64,000 nucleotides of DNA, taken from positions 1 to 64,000 of the forward strand of contig NZ_NASZ01000012.1 of the NCBI RefSeq assembly GCF_014596575.1, in the 5' to 3' direction. The notes under the pieces are model-generated. The model did no database searches, was not told where the DNA came from, and saw only the letters and a list, made by a program, of their open reading frames with translations. The first letter of the stretch is position 1; each line of letters begins with the position of its first letter. The DNA is from Flavobacterium pokkalii (GTDB lineage Bacteria > Bacteroidota > Bacteroidia > Flavobacteriales > Flavobacteriaceae). Of this stretch, positions 1 to 9,158 are shown one piece after another. Position numbers and translations under genes: made by a program.

Positions 1-40
1 CTCACTCAATATCTCAAATAACTTGCGCTCTTGCGGGCTG

Positions 41-72
41 CAAATGTAAAACATTTTTTATCCAACTTCCAA
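41..72 (-). promoter_or_regulatory. Probable rRNA operon promoter, proximal copy (leftward)
   Basis: On the minus strand a perfect Bacteroidetes -7 box, TACATTTG (48..41), follows a TTG (72..70) with a 21-bp spacer. It is followed by CAGCCCGCAAGAGCG, which resembles the start of flavobacterial rRNA leaders. A second promoter of the same design lies about 110 bp upstream. Tandem strong promoters with a GC-rich initial transcribed region are typical of rrn operons. The rRNA genes would lie outside the window, so this is inference. Confidence 0.55.
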
Positions 73-152
73 ACTTTATTTTTAAAAATTTCTTCTTAAT
101 TCCTCTTTCGTTTTTCAGTATGTCTATCAGAACGTTTTCGCTGTTGCGGGTG

Positions 153-182
153 CAAAAGTAACACCTTTATTCAATTACACAA
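153..182 (-). promoter_or_regulatory. Probable rRNA operon promoter, distal copy (leftward)
   Basis: Minus-strand -7 box TACTTTTG (160..153) with TTG at 182..180, a 19-bp spacer. The start region CACCCGCAACAGCG resembles that of the proximal copy, so the two form an imperfect direct repeat. This supports a duplicated promoter of a highly expressed operon lying to the left. Confidence 0.5.
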
Positions 183-436
183 CACCTTTTACTAACTATT
201 TTGCTAACTATTTTTTAATAACCTGATAACAAAGCTTTTCTATTTTGAAGTTTTTTTTATTTGTAGGAATTTGGAAGGATTAAAATCGTTTTAAACACAA
301 AGAACGCAAAGAAAGCACGAAGTATACTAAGGTTATTCACTATATAAAATTAATTTTACCACATAAGGCACAAAGAAAAAATCAAGAAAGCAAAAATTCA
401 TACTATAATATAAGTAGAAACCTCATTTTAAACTCT

Positions 437-517
437 TACCCTAGCCCTGATAGTAGCGGCAGCCTCCTGCGCCGGGGTTCGGCGCTGGAGCTATAGCGAA
501 TAGCAGGAAACAGCTCC
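437..517. repeat. Flavobacterial GC-rich intergenic repeat element
   Basis: An 81-bp GC-rich island in very AT-rich surroundings. It begins ACCCTAGCCCTGATAG and ends GCAGGAAACAGCTCC. An internal hairpin pairs CTCCTGCGCC (464-473) with GGCGCTGGAG (481-490) at 9 of 10 positions. I recognise the conserved ends from intergenic elements scattered through Flavobacterium genomes, usually near gene 3' ends; this is from memory, not a search. The rest of 183-525 holds only AT-rich sequence and degenerate CACAAAG-type repeats near 293-320 and 358-375, with no gene. Confidence 0.6.
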
Positions 518-525
518 AAATAAAA

Positions 526-559
526 ACAAAAAACCCGTCTCGAACAATTGGGACGGGTT
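526..559 (-). terminator. Rho-independent terminator of the galM/araADB unit
   Basis: On the minus strand AACCCGTC pairs with GACGGGTT (plus-strand arms 532-539 and 552-559) and is followed by a run of six T. It begins about 25 bp after the galM stop codon. Confidence 0.85.
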
Positions 560-583
560 ATAAGAATTAAAAACTACTATATC

Positions 584-1762
584 TTATTTAGTAGAAAACT
601 TGAAAGTAGTTTTGGTTTTATAGTTTTCTCCAGGATTTAAAACCGTAGTTGGGAAAGCTTTTTGATTAGGAGAATCCGGATAATGCTCCGTTTCCAAACA
701 AAGACCTGTTCTGTGTGCATAGGTTTTTCCGTCTCTTGTTGGCAAAGTACCATCTAAAAAGTTTCCTGTGTACAATTGAATACCCGGCTCATCAGTAAAG
801 ACTTCCATCACTCTTCCGCTTGTTGGTTCATAAACTGAGGCCGCAAAACGGAAACCTTTATCCTGATTGTTCAACACCCAACAGTGATCATAACCTTTTC
901 CTCTTTTTAGCTGCTCGTTTGCAGTTTCAATATCTTTACCAATCGCTTTTGGCGTTCTGAAATCAAATGGTGTATTTGCAACATCATCCAACTTACCAGT
1001 AGGTATCAAAGTTTCATCAACCGGAACTAATTTATCAGCATCAATAGTCACAACGTTATCCAAAATCGTTTTTGTAAAATCACCTGAAAGATTGAAATAA
1101 GAATGTTGAGTCAAGTTCACCACTGTTTTTTTATCTGTAGTAGCTTCATAATCTACTTCTAAAGTATTATCAGACTTTAAAGTATAAGTTACAAAAACTG
1201 TTAAGTTTCCAGGAAAACCTTCTTCCATATCTTTTGAAACATATTTTAACTTTAAAACACCATCAGCTCCACCTTTAGCTTCAACAGCTGTCCAGATTGC
1301 TTTATGAAAACCCATTGGTCCACCATGTAAACTATTAGGACCGTCATTAGCAGCCAATTTGTATTCCACTCCATCTAAAGAAAATTTAGCTTTACCAATA
1401 CGATTTCCGTATCTTCCAATTAACGCTCCAAAAAACGGATTATCTTTAGTGTATTGTTCGAAATTATTAAACCCAAGCACCACATCTTCAGAAACACCTG
1501 CTTTGTTTGGCACTTTTAGAGAAGTAATAATTCCACCATAGGTCATAATATCTACTTCCATCCCTTTTTGATTTTTCAGCTTATAGCTTTCAATCTTTTC
1601 TCCTTTGGTCGTAGTACCGTACTCTGATTTTTCAATGGTTACACTATCTTTTTCAGCAACATTTTGCTCTTGGTTTTCTTTCTTATCCCCTTTACATTGA
1701 ACAGAAAGTCCCACTGTAGTAGCAACTACTAAACTTAAGACACAACTTCTTAATAAATTCAT
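584..1762 (-). CDS. galM: Aldose 1-epimerase (galactose mutarotase family), exported
   Basis: Interconverts alpha and beta anomers of free aldoses, here most likely L-arabinose released by the neighbouring arabinofuranosidases. The 392-residue protein starts with a hydrophobic leader ending near Cys23, so it is probably a lipoprotein or periplasmic; the lipobox is not ideal. The GalM fold is recognisable from residue 50 (TYGGIITSLKVP, GRYGNRIG). The catalytic His lies in NLTQHSYFNL near residue 218 and the catalytic Glu in CLETEHYPDSPN near residue 353. It is the last gene after araB-araD-araA and is followed by a clear terminator. Family assignment is firm; arabinose as substrate is inferred from context. 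Confidence 0.93.
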   Translation of the reverse strand: MNLLRSCVLSLVVATTVGLSVQCKGDKKENQEQNVAEKDSVTIEKSEYGTTTKGEKIESYKLKNQKGMEVDIMTYGGIITSLKVPNKAGVSEDVVLGFNNFEQYTKDNPFFGALIGRYGNRIGKAKFSLDGVEYKLAANDGPNSLHGGPMGFHKAIWTAVEAKGGADGVLKLKYVSKDMEEGFPGNLTVFVTYTLKSDNTLEVDYEATTDKKTVVNLTQHSYFNLSGDFTKTILDNVVTIDADKLVPVDETLIPTGKLDDVANTPFDFRTPKAIGKDIETANEQLKRGKGYDHCWVLNNQDKGFRFAASVYEPTSGRVMEVFTDEPGIQLYTGNFLDGTLPTRDGKTYAHRTGLCLETEHYPDSPNQKAFPTTVLNPGENYKTKTTFKFSTK

Positions 1763-1789
1763 ATTTTTTATTTTATTGGTTAATAGAAG

Positions 1790-1832
1790 AAGTCATAAAG
1801 CTAAAAAGAATTTCCTTTCAACTTTATGACTT
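1790..1832 (-). other. Intergenic hairpin between araA and galM
   Basis: Perfect 11-bp arms AAGTCATAAAG (1790-1800) and CTTTATGACTT (1822-1832) enclose a 21-nt loop. No U-tract follows in the direction of transcription, so this looks more like a processing or stability hairpin, or a weak attenuator, than a full terminator. Confidence 0.5.
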
Positions 1833-1856
1833 TATTATTTTAGTTACTAACTAAGA

Positions 1857-3365
1857 TTACAATCCCGTTTGAAATAAATGGTAGTAAGCTTCATTTGCAT
1901 TCAAAGTTTCTTTGAAAGAACGAATCTTAGTATCGTTATCGATTACTACTAATTCGATTCCTGCAATATCAGCAAAATCTTCCATAAACTCAGTAGTAAC
2001 TGCCTGGCTGTAAACTGTATGGTGAGCACCACCTGCTAAAATCCAAGCCGTAGCAGCGATATCCAAGTTTGGTTTACAATCCCAAAGTACACGTGCAACT
2101 GGTAATTTTGGTAAATCAGCCATTGGTTTTACAGCAGTTACTTCGTTAACGATTAAACGGAAACGAGTTCCCATATCTACCAATGAAACATTGATTGCAT
2201 CACCTGCAGGTGAATTGAATACTAAACGAACAGGATCTTCTTTTCCACCAATTCCTAATGGGTGAATTTCGCAAGAAGGTTTTCCGTCAGTAATCGAAGG
2301 ACAGATTTCCAACATGTGAGAACCTAAAACATACGATTTCTCAGGTGTAAAGTGATACGTATAATCTTCCATGAAAGAAGTTCCTCCTTCAAGACCAATG
2401 TTCATTACTTTTAAAACGCGAACCATAGCAGCCGTTTTCCAGTCACCTTCTCCACCAAAACCGTAACCATCAGCCATTAAACGCTGAGTTGCGATTCCAG
2501 GTAATTGTTTTAATTCTCCTAAGTTCTCGAAAGTATCAGTGAAAGCACCAAAACCACCTTCTTCTAAGAAAGCTCTTAAACCTAATTCGATTTTAGCAGC
2601 ATCTAATAATGATTGTCTTTGCTCTCCACCTTTTTGCAATTTTGGAGCCAAATTGTATGATTCTTCATAAACCGCTACTAAAGCATCTACTTGCGCATCA
2701 GTAACCAGTTTCATTTTATTAACAATATCAGAAGAGTCATAACCATTTACAGAAACACCAAAACGAATTTGAGCCTCAACTTTATCTCCACAAGTTACAG
2801 CAACTTCACGCATGTTGTCTCCAAAACGCGCTACTTTCAAGTTTTGCATTTCGTCCCAACCTAAAGCTACTCTTGTCCAGTTCCCTAATTTTTGTTGAAC
2901 ACGTACATCTTCCCAGTGACCTACAACCACTTTACGTTTTTTACGCATTCTTGACATGATGTAACCAAACTCTCTGTCTCCGTGAGCTGATTGGTTCAAG
3001 TTCATAAAATCCATATCGATAGAAGCCCATGGAATTTCAGCATTGTATTGTGTATGTAAGTGACATAATGGTTTTTTAAGGATACTTAAACCATTGATCC
3101 ACATTTTAGCTGGTGAAAAAGTGTGCATCCAAGCGATAACACCAATACAGTTTTTGTTTGTATTTGCTTCCAAGCAAATATCAGTAATCTCGCTAGGAGA
3201 TTTTGCTACTGACTTATAAACCACTTTTACTGGAACGTGAGATGAAGCATCGATTCCTTTAGCAATTGCTTGAGAGTGAACCGCTACTTGCTTTAAAGTT
3301 TCTTCACCATATAAGTTTTGACTACCTACTACAAACCAAACTTCTTTTTTTGAAATATCTATCAT
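1857..3365 (-). CDS. araA: L-arabinose isomerase
   Basis: Cytosolic Mn-dependent isomerase converting L-arabinose to L-ribulose, the first committed step of arabinose catabolism. Its 502 residues match the family length of about 500. Recognisable segments are [16 protein letters not shown] at the N-terminus, [10 protein letters not shown], and [14 protein letters not shown] near residue 328, which carries metal/catalytic Glu and His. [13 protein letters not shown] near residue 443 carries further active-site His. The ATG at 3365 gives the canonical N-terminus. It sits between araD and galM, all transcribed leftward with short gaps, so one operon is likely. Confidence 0.98.
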   Translation of the reverse strand: MIDISKKEVWFVVGSQNLYGEETLKQVAVHSQAIAKGIDASSHVPVKVVYKSVAKSPSEITDICLEANTNKNCIGVIAWMHTFSPAKMWINGLSILKKPLCHLHTQYNAEIPWASIDMDFMNLNQSAHGDREFGYIMSRMRKKRKVVVGHWEDVRVQQKLGNWTRVALGWDEMQNLKVARFGDNMREVAVTCGDKVEAQIRFGVSVNGYDSSDIVNKMKLVTDAQVDALVAVYEESYNLAPKLQKGGEQRQSLLDAAKIELGLRAFLEEGGFGAFTDTFENLGELKQLPGIATQRLMADGYGFGGEGDWKTAAMVRVLKVMNIGLEGGTSFMEDYTYHFTPEKSYVLGSHMLEICPSITDGKPSCEIHPLGIGGKEDPVRLVFNSPAGDAINVSLVDMGTRFRLIVNEVTAVKPMADLPKLPVARVLWDCKPNLDIAATAWILAGGAHHTVYSQAVTTEFMEDFADIAGIELVVIDNDTKIRSFKETLNANEAYYHLFQTGL

Positions 3366-3415
3366 TTTATATTTATTGTTTAATCGTTTATTTATGTGTT
3401 TTTTGAAATCAAAAT

Positions 3416-4114
3416 TTACTGTCCGTAATAAGCATCTTTTCCATGCTTACGATCGTAATGTTTTTTAATTAAAGAATCTTTCAATCTTGGAGCAGCTGGA
3501 TTAATTTGCAAAGTCAAATAAGCCATTTCAGCGCAAACTTCTAACACTTTAGAGTTGTAAACCGCTTTTGCTGCATTTTTACCCCAAGCAAACGGACCGT
3601 GATTTCCTAGTAAAACCATTTCTACTTCTTCGTAAGAAAGATTTTTTTCTTTGAAACAATCCAAAATTTGGATTCCTGTATTGTGCTCGTAGTTTCCTTC
3701 GATAAGATGATCAGCCATTGGAGCAGCACATGGAATATCAGCTGTTAAGTGGTCAGCATGAGTAGTTCCAAAAATTGGAATATCTCTTTGAGCCTGAGCC
3801 CAAGCCACTGAATAAGTAGCGTGCGTATGTGCAATTCCTCCGACATTTGGCCAATGTTTGTACAAATAAGCATGAGTTTTAGTATCAGAAGAAGGACGTT
3901 TGTCTCCTTCGATAATATTATTATCAAAATCAACAATTACGATATCTTCCGCTTTTAATTCTTCGTAAGGTACTCCACTAGGTTTAATAGCAAAAACTCC
4001 ATTCTCTCTATCAACAGCACTTACATTTCCAAAAGTATACACCACTAAATTTAATTCATTTAGTTGCATATTAGCTTCGTAACATTCTTGTTTTAACGCT
4101 TGGTATTTTGACAT
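3416..4114 (-). CDS. araD: L-ribulose-5-phosphate 4-epimerase
   Basis: Class II aldolase-type zinc enzyme converting L-ribulose 5-phosphate to D-xylulose 5-phosphate, which enters the pentose phosphate pathway. Its 232 residues equal the usual length. The zinc ligands are visible in [15 protein letters not shown] near residue 95 and in [12 protein letters not shown] near residue 170; [10 protein letters not shown] is the phosphate/substrate-binding region. The gene starts 9 bp after araB stops, so araB and araD are very likely co-transcribed. The araB-araD-araA order is common in Bacteroidetes. Confidence 0.98.
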   Translation of the reverse strand: MSKYQALKQECYEANMQLNELNLVVYTFGNVSAVDRENGVFAIKPSGVPYEELKAEDIVIVDFDNNIIEGDKRPSSDTKTHAYLYKHWPNVGGIAHTHATYSVAWAQAQRDIPIFGTTHADHLTADIPCAAPMADHLIEGNYEHNTGIQILDCFKEKNLSYEEVEMVLLGNHGPFAWGKNAAKAVYNSKVLEVCAEMAYLTLQINPAAPRLKDSLIKKHYDRKHGKDAYYGQ

Positions 4115-4123
4115 ACTCTTTTA

Positions 4124-5791
4124 TTATTTTGTTATACTTTCTACGAATTGACTCAATACAGAGTACGAATCCATCAATTCCTGGTATTTTTCAATTTGAT
4201 CAGCCTGAGGGAAATATTCACTTTCAAAATCACTTCCCATTTTTTTAGCCGCTTCTATTACATTTGGATAAATTCCGGCAGCGACCGCAGCATAAATAGC
4301 AGCTCCTAAAGCCGGTGCCTGATCAGAAGCACAAACTTTAATTGGCTTATTCAACACATTAGCCAATGTTTGCATGATAAATGGTGATTTTCTAGCTACA
4401 CCGCCAATTCCAATAACACTATCAATACGAACACCTTCTTCTTCAAAACGATCTACAATTTTCTTAGATCCAAAACAAATTGAATTGATTAAGGCTTTGA
4501 AAATATGCGGCGCTTTAGTTCCTAAAGAAAGATTCGTCATTGCGCTTTTCAATCCTTGATTAGCATCCGGAGTTCTACGACCATTTACCCAATCCAAAGC
4601 AGTTGGAATACTTTCTGACAACGGAATTGCTTCGGCTTGTTCGGTTAAAGTTTTGATGAAATTAGATTCAACCTCATCTTTTAATTGGGCTTTTTGCTCA
4701 TCAGATAAAATAGCTGAATTGTACACTAAATTATTCAACGGCCATGACAAAGTATCTTTGAACCAAGCCAAAACATCTCCAAAAGCAGATTGTCCTGCTT
4801 CCAAACCGATGTATCCCGGAATTACAGAACCATCAACCTGTCCGCAAATTCCTTTTACCGTTTTACTTCCTACAGCTTCATGAGAAGCCACAATAATATC
4901 ACAAGTTGAAGTTCCCATTACACGAACTAATGCATGCTCATCAATTTTAGCACCTACAGCTCCTGAATGTGCATCAAAAGTTCCAACAGCAATAATCGTA
5001 TCGGTAGTTAAACCTAATCTTGTTGCCCATTCCTGGTTTAATTTTCCGGCAACTAAATCAGAAGTATAAGTTTCATTGTATAATTTCCCTCTCAATTGAG
5101 CCAAATAAGGATCTAATTTTGTCAGGAATTCTTCCGGTGGTAAACCGTTCCAGTCTTCGTGCCACATGGCTTTATGTCCTGCTGCACAACGACTTCTTTT
5201 AAAAGTAGCTAAATCTTTATCATCAATTAACATGAAAGTCATGTAATCGCAGTGCTCCATCCAAGAGTGAGCTGCATTTTTCACCGCTTCGTCTTCACGA
5301 ACAATGTGTAGAATTTTTGCCCAAAACCACTCCGAAGAATAAATTCCTCCTTCGTATTTAGTGAAATCCTCACCACCCCAGGAAGCAGCTAATTCATTGA
5401 TTTCGTTAGCTTCGTTGATCGCGGTATGATCTTTCCACAAAATCATCATCGCATTTGGATTGTGCTCAAATTCTTTGGTTAAAGATAATGGAGTACCATC
5501 GGCAGTTACAGGGATCGGAGAAGAACCTGTAGTATCGATGCAGATACTTTTTATTTCTGACGGATTAACATTTGCCTGAGCAACAACTGATTTAATTGTT
5601 GATTCCAATCCTTCGATATGATCCAAAGGATGTTGACGGAATTGATTAATTGACGGATTACAATATTCATTGTTTTTCCATCTTTTGTAATGACAAACGT
5701 CTGAGGCTAGTTCATGCCCGTTTTCGGTATCAATTAATACAGCACGAACAGAATCCGAGCCGTAATCCAAACCAATTACATAATTTTTCAT
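4124..5791 (-). CDS. araB: Ribulokinase
   Basis: FGGY-family sugar kinase that phosphorylates L-ribulose with ATP. The N-terminus YVIGLDYGSDSVRA is the ATPase-fold phosphate 1 motif, and a second, ATP-binding half is seen at IGIGGVARKSPFIMQ and ASDQAPALGAAIYAA. The 555 residues fit ribulokinase (about 560) rather than xylulokinase (about 490). I start at the ATG at 5791 instead of the in-frame GTG two codons upstream, because the family begins MKxYVIG. It is the first gene of araB-araD-araA-galM, with a -7 box and a perfect palindrome directly upstream. Confidence 0.96.
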   Translation of the reverse strand: MKNYVIGLDYGSDSVRAVLIDTENGHELASDVCHYKRWKNNEYCNPSINQFRQHPLDHIEGLESTIKSVVAQANVNPSEIKSICIDTTGSSPIPVTADGTPLSLTKEFEHNPNAMMILWKDHTAINEANEINELAASWGGEDFTKYEGGIYSSEWFWAKILHIVREDEAVKNAAHSWMEHCDYMTFMLIDDKDLATFKRSRCAAGHKAMWHEDWNGLPPEEFLTKLDPYLAQLRGKLYNETYTSDLVAGKLNQEWATRLGLTTDTIIAVGTFDAHSGAVGAKIDEHALVRVMGTSTCDIIVASHEAVGSKTVKGICGQVDGSVIPGYIGLEAGQSAFGDVLAWFKDTLSWPLNNLVYNSAILSDEQKAQLKDEVESNFIKTLTEQAEAIPLSESIPTALDWVNGRRTPDANQGLKSAMTNLSLGTKAPHIFKALINSICFGSKKIVDRFEEEGVRIDSVIGIGGVARKSPFIMQTLANVLNKPIKVCASDQAPALGAAIYAAVAAGIYPNVIEAAKKMGSDFESEYFPQADQIEKYQELMDSYSVLSQFVESITK

Positions 5792-5814
5792 CTTCACTAT
5801 TTAAAATATGGCTA

Positions 5815-5822
5815 CAAATATA
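5815..5822 (-). promoter_or_regulatory. Promoter of araB operon (-7 box)
   Basis: Minus-strand TATATTTG matches the Bacteroidetes consensus TAnnTTTG at every fixed position and lies 24 bp before the araB ATG. The expected transcription start is near 5808. The region where a -33 element would sit falls inside the palindrome at 5828-5864. Confidence 0.65.
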
Positions 5823-5827
5823 TAATA

Positions 5828-5864
5828 AAAAACATTAAGTGTATCACTTACACTTAATGTTTTT
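5828..5864. promoter_or_regulatory. AraR operator candidate, overlapping a palindrome that could also terminate
   Basis: A perfect palindrome with 16-bp arms and a 5-bp centre. Its core 19-mer is AAGTGTATCACTTACACTT at 5837-5855. The same half-site geometry (AAGTGTW-N5-WACACTW) recurs at 12749, 20912 and 21601. It lies just upstream of the araB -7 box, where a bound repressor would block RNA polymerase. Because the arms end in A and T runs, transcripts from the upstream GH51 gene could also terminate here. The two roles are not exclusive. Confidence 0.6.
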
Positions 5865-5928
5865 TATTAAATTTTCTATAATTTTAGTTAAAATACAATT
5901 TGACTAAAATCAGCCGTAAAATTTTCTA

Positions 5929-7914
5929 CTATTTCAATTTTAATTTTAAAACTACAAATGAATTAGCCGGCATATTTACCTCTGCTTTTTTTCCACTTAC
6001 TTTATATTCTTTTTCAACAGGACTGATTTTTGTTGGCTCAGCCAAAGTATTATAATCCTCCAAATTGTCGTGAGTTAATATTATCATTTCTCCTTTGGAC
6101 TTCACTCCTTTTCCGGACAAATTAATAGTAAGTTCCTGAGCTTTAGCTGAAGTATTTACCAATTTTACAATCAGTTCCTTTTGCTTCACATCTTTGGCTG
6201 CCGTAGCATACAAATCATTTTGACCCGTCAGGGCTTTTCCGTCCTGAGTAATTGACAACACATCGGTTCCTTTATTATTAGAATACATTTTCTGTACATA
6301 ATAATTGGCTGTTCCGTAGGAATTCAGATTATCAAACCAAATCATATCCGGAGCCCATTGATAAGCTTCCACATGAGCCATCAAAGGCGCATAAGAAGTC
6401 AAATGAACCACATCGGCATTACGCTCTAAACCTGTCATAAAAGCTGATTCAGAAAGCGCTGCTAACCAGTTATTTTCCTTAAAACCATCTTCAACTCCTT
6501 TAGGATGTGCTGCATATTCTCCTGCAAAAACCTTAGGCCCTTTTCTATCATACTTATCATAACGTGCCGCATTTTCTTTAAACCATTCTGGATTTTTGTA
6601 ATAATGCTCGTCTACGATTTCGGCATTCATTTTTTTCAATTCCTCCCATCCGTAATCAAACATTGCTCCGTCAGGCGAAGGTCCTGCTCCTGAAACAATA
6701 GTTATGTTAGGGTACTTAGATTTTATAGCTTTTGCAAAAACTTTATACCTTTCAATATATTGTGGTCCCCACTGTTCGTTTCCTACCCCAATAAATTTCA
6801 GGTTAAAAGGATTAGGATGTCCCATATCGGCACGTAATTTTCCCCATTTGGTAGTTACAGCACCATTGGCGAATTCAATTAAATCCAATGCATCCTGAAC
6901 ATAAGGATCTAATTCTTCCATTGGCACCAATTCACCAGAGTTGTACTGACAGGCAATTCCACAACTTAAAATTGGCAATGGCTGAGCGCCTAAATCTTCT
7001 GAAAGTTGGAAATATTCGAAAAACCCTAAACCAAAGGATTGGAAATAATCCGGAGCTTGTTTCTGCTTAAACTCCACATTCCAACGATTAATCATGGTTT
7101 CACGATCTTCAATTGGCCCTACCGTTTTTTTCCATTGATAACGGTTATCCAAAGTCATTCCTTCCACAATACACCCTCCCGGAAAACGAATAAATCCCGG
7201 TTTTAAATCATACAATAATTGAACGATATCTTTTCGAAGACCATTTTTTCTGTTTTTCCAAGTTTCTTCAGGAAAAAGTGAAATCATGTCTAGATCGATA
7301 ATCCCTGTACCTTCAAAACTGATTTTCAACTGTGCCTTAGCTTCTGCAGCTGTTGCTGTAAGCTGAGCCGAATAGTCTTTCCAATCTGACGACGAAGGAA
7401 CAATCATTGTTTCTCCTAAAACATTTTTATTAGCATCTATAAATTGGATGATTATCTTTTTGATGGCATTATCATGATTAGCTGCTTTTAATGAAAGATT
7501 ATATTTGGCATCTTTCTTAATTCCCATGCCTCTGAAACCTTCATTAATTATTTGATAAACTTTGTCATTATTGATGGTAACTCGACAAAAATCATCATTT
7601 AATCTGTCTGCAGAAGCCTGCATTGGCAATGCAATTCCAGAATCTTTATTCATTGATTGGGTACTACTGTTGGGTTGTGACCATCCCATCAATGGAACAT
7701 TAAATTCAAAAGAGCGATTTTTCACCATTTCGGCATACAAACCACCATCGGCAGCAAAATTGATGTCTTCAAAAAAGACACCGTACATTGTAGGCTGAAT
7801 TTTTGCCACTGATTTTGTTAAATCTACAGTTAGATTCGTTTTTTGAGCGGTTGCTAAAAAACTGCTTAACAATAATCCGAAAACAGCACTTTTTTTTATT
7901 AAATTATTTTTCAT
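5929..7914 (-). CDS. Alpha-L-arabinofuranosidase, GH51, exported
   Basis: Releases terminal arabinofuranose from arabinan or arabino-oligosaccharides. From the ATG at 7914 the protein has 661 residues and a clear signal peptide (KKSAVFGLLLSSFLATAQ). An N-terminal beta-sandwich, probably carbohydrate binding, spans about residues 40-220. The barrel follows, with RFPGGCIVEG, the acid/base Glu in GVGNEQWGP and the likely nucleophile Glu in FAGEYAAH; the C-terminal beta domain ends the protein. The longer reading frame starting 25 codons earlier would add a charged leader and overlap the upstream gene, so I reject it. It lies directly downstream of a GH43 gene in the same direction. It differs strongly from the second GH51 at 11175. 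Confidence 0.92.
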   Translation of the reverse strand: MKNNLIKKSAVFGLLLSSFLATAQKTNLTVDLTKSVAKIQPTMYGVFFEDINFAADGGLYAEMVKNRSFEFNVPLMGWSQPNSSTQSMNKDSGIALPMQASADRLNDDFCRVTINNDKVYQIINEGFRGMGIKKDAKYNLSLKAANHDNAIKKIIIQFIDANKNVLGETMIVPSSSDWKDYSAQLTATAAEAKAQLKISFEGTGIIDLDMISLFPEETWKNRKNGLRKDIVQLLYDLKPGFIRFPGGCIVEGMTLDNRYQWKKTVGPIEDRETMINRWNVEFKQKQAPDYFQSFGLGFFEYFQLSEDLGAQPLPILSCGIACQYNSGELVPMEELDPYVQDALDLIEFANGAVTTKWGKLRADMGHPNPFNLKFIGVGNEQWGPQYIERYKVFAKAIKSKYPNITIVSGAGPSPDGAMFDYGWEELKKMNAEIVDEHYYKNPEWFKENAARYDKYDRKGPKVFAGEYAAHPKGVEDGFKENNWLAALSESAFMTGLERNADVVHLTSYAPLMAHVEAYQWAPDMIWFDNLNSYGTANYYVQKMYSNNKGTDVLSITQDGKALTGQNDLYATAAKDVKQKELIVKLVNTSAKAQELTINLSGKGVKSKGEMIILTHDNLEDYNTLAEPTKISPVEKEYKVSGKKAEVNMPANSFVVLKLKLK

Positions 7915-7951
7915 GTATTTAATTTTATAGAATAAATTATCCCTTAGCCTT

Positions 7952-9070
7952 TTAATTAAATTGGAATATTGGTCTTCCGTTATTATCAAATTTCAATTTC
8001 ATCATTCTTGCATGGCGATTAGGATCGTATAAAGGATCTGCGATGATCTCTTTCAACGGTCTTTTATCACTTGCAGGTACTACTTTTGGATCACCAATCG
8101 CTTTTTCATAATCTCTTGCGTGATATATTACTAAAGGTTCTCCGTTTTCATCAACAGTAAAAGAGTTATGTCCCGGACCATAAATCCCTTTTGCTTCATC
8201 CGTTTTTAATACCGGATATCTTGATTTTTTCCATGAATTTCTATCGAGTAAATCTGAATTTTCATCTGCCTCCATCATCCCCATAGCGTAACATGCTCCT
8301 GTAGCGCTTGCCGAAAAAGTAATGAAAATTTTTCCTTTATTTTTAATTACCGCCGGACCTTCATTCACCCAAAAACCAATACGCTCCCAATCATAATCCG
8401 GAGTGGTTAGCATAAATTGAACTGTTTTTAGTTTTATTGGTGATTCCATTTCGGCTAAGTACAAATTAGAAGCTGCAAATTGACCTCCTGTTTTTTCTGC
8501 CCAACAGAAATAGCGTTTGCCTCTATGTTCAAACACAGTACCGTCCAAAGAAAAATCGGTAAAGCTTTTTGGATCTGCATCAGCTGCCTGCATTTGTCCC
8601 AACTCAATCCATTTGTCATGCAACGGATCCGGACCTGTACACTGTAAAACATAAGGTCTTAACTTCCAAATATCTTCTTCTTCGCTTGCTGCAAAATACA
8701 CGTACCAATTTCCATCCAAATAATGAATTTCCGGCGCCCAGACATGTCGACTCATTGGTCCACTTTTATGTTTTTCCCAAACTCTAAAAGTTTCGGCATT
8801 TTGAAGTTCATCAATAGATTTGGCACGCCTTAACTCTATGGCATCATAAGTAGGTATTGACCCCGTAAAATAGTAATAGCCATCGGTATGCTTATAGATA
8901 AATGGATCTGCTCTTTGCAATACAATCGGTTTGTTGGATAAACCCGTTTTTGTACTAATAGCCATTTCTTCTTTTGACTTATCATTTTGCGATTTTTTAT
9001 CCGTAAAGGAAGCGACACTTACCAAAACAAGAGCATATAATGCTAGTTTTTTTATTTTTTTTATTTGCAT
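7952..9070 (-). CDS. GH43 exo-acting arabinofuranosidase (subfamily 26-like)
   Basis: Predicted five-bladed propeller enzyme acting on alpha-1,5-arabinan oligosaccharides. From the ATG at 9070 it has 372 residues with a signal peptide (LALYALVLVSVASF). The GH43 triad is visible: base Asp in QRADPFIY, pKa modulator Asp in FSLDGTVF and acid Glu in WVNEGPAV. The ELRRAKSI and MSRHVWAPEIH segments resemble exo-1,5-arabinofuranosidases of subfamily 26; the subfamily is from memory. It belongs to the run of four GH43 and two GH51 genes read leftward and is followed by GH51 after a 37-bp gap. Confidence 0.88.
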   Translation of the reverse strand: MQIKKIKKLALYALVLVSVASFTDKKSQNDKSKEEMAISTKTGLSNKPIVLQRADPFIYKHTDGYYYFTGSIPTYDAIELRRAKSIDELQNAETFRVWEKHKSGPMSRHVWAPEIHYLDGNWYVYFAASEEEDIWKLRPYVLQCTGPDPLHDKWIELGQMQAADADPKSFTDFSLDGTVFEHRGKRYFCWAEKTGGQFAASNLYLAEMESPIKLKTVQFMLTTPDYDWERIGFWVNEGPAVIKNKGKIFITFSASATGACYAMGMMEADENSDLLDRNSWKKSRYPVLKTDEAKGIYGPGHNSFTVDENGEPLVIYHARDYEKAIGDPKVVPASDKRPLKEIIADPLYDPNRHARMMKLKFDNNGRPIFQFN

Positions 9071-9158
9071 CGTATACTTTGTTTGAATTAAAATTATTTG
9101 AAAGGAATTAGGAAATTCTACCTTAAGCACTTATTGACTTTATTAAAAATGGCTGGTT

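Noticed and set aside
1790..1832. The araA-galM hairpin as a full terminator
   Set aside because: No U-tract follows in the leftward direction, and the genes are functionally linked.
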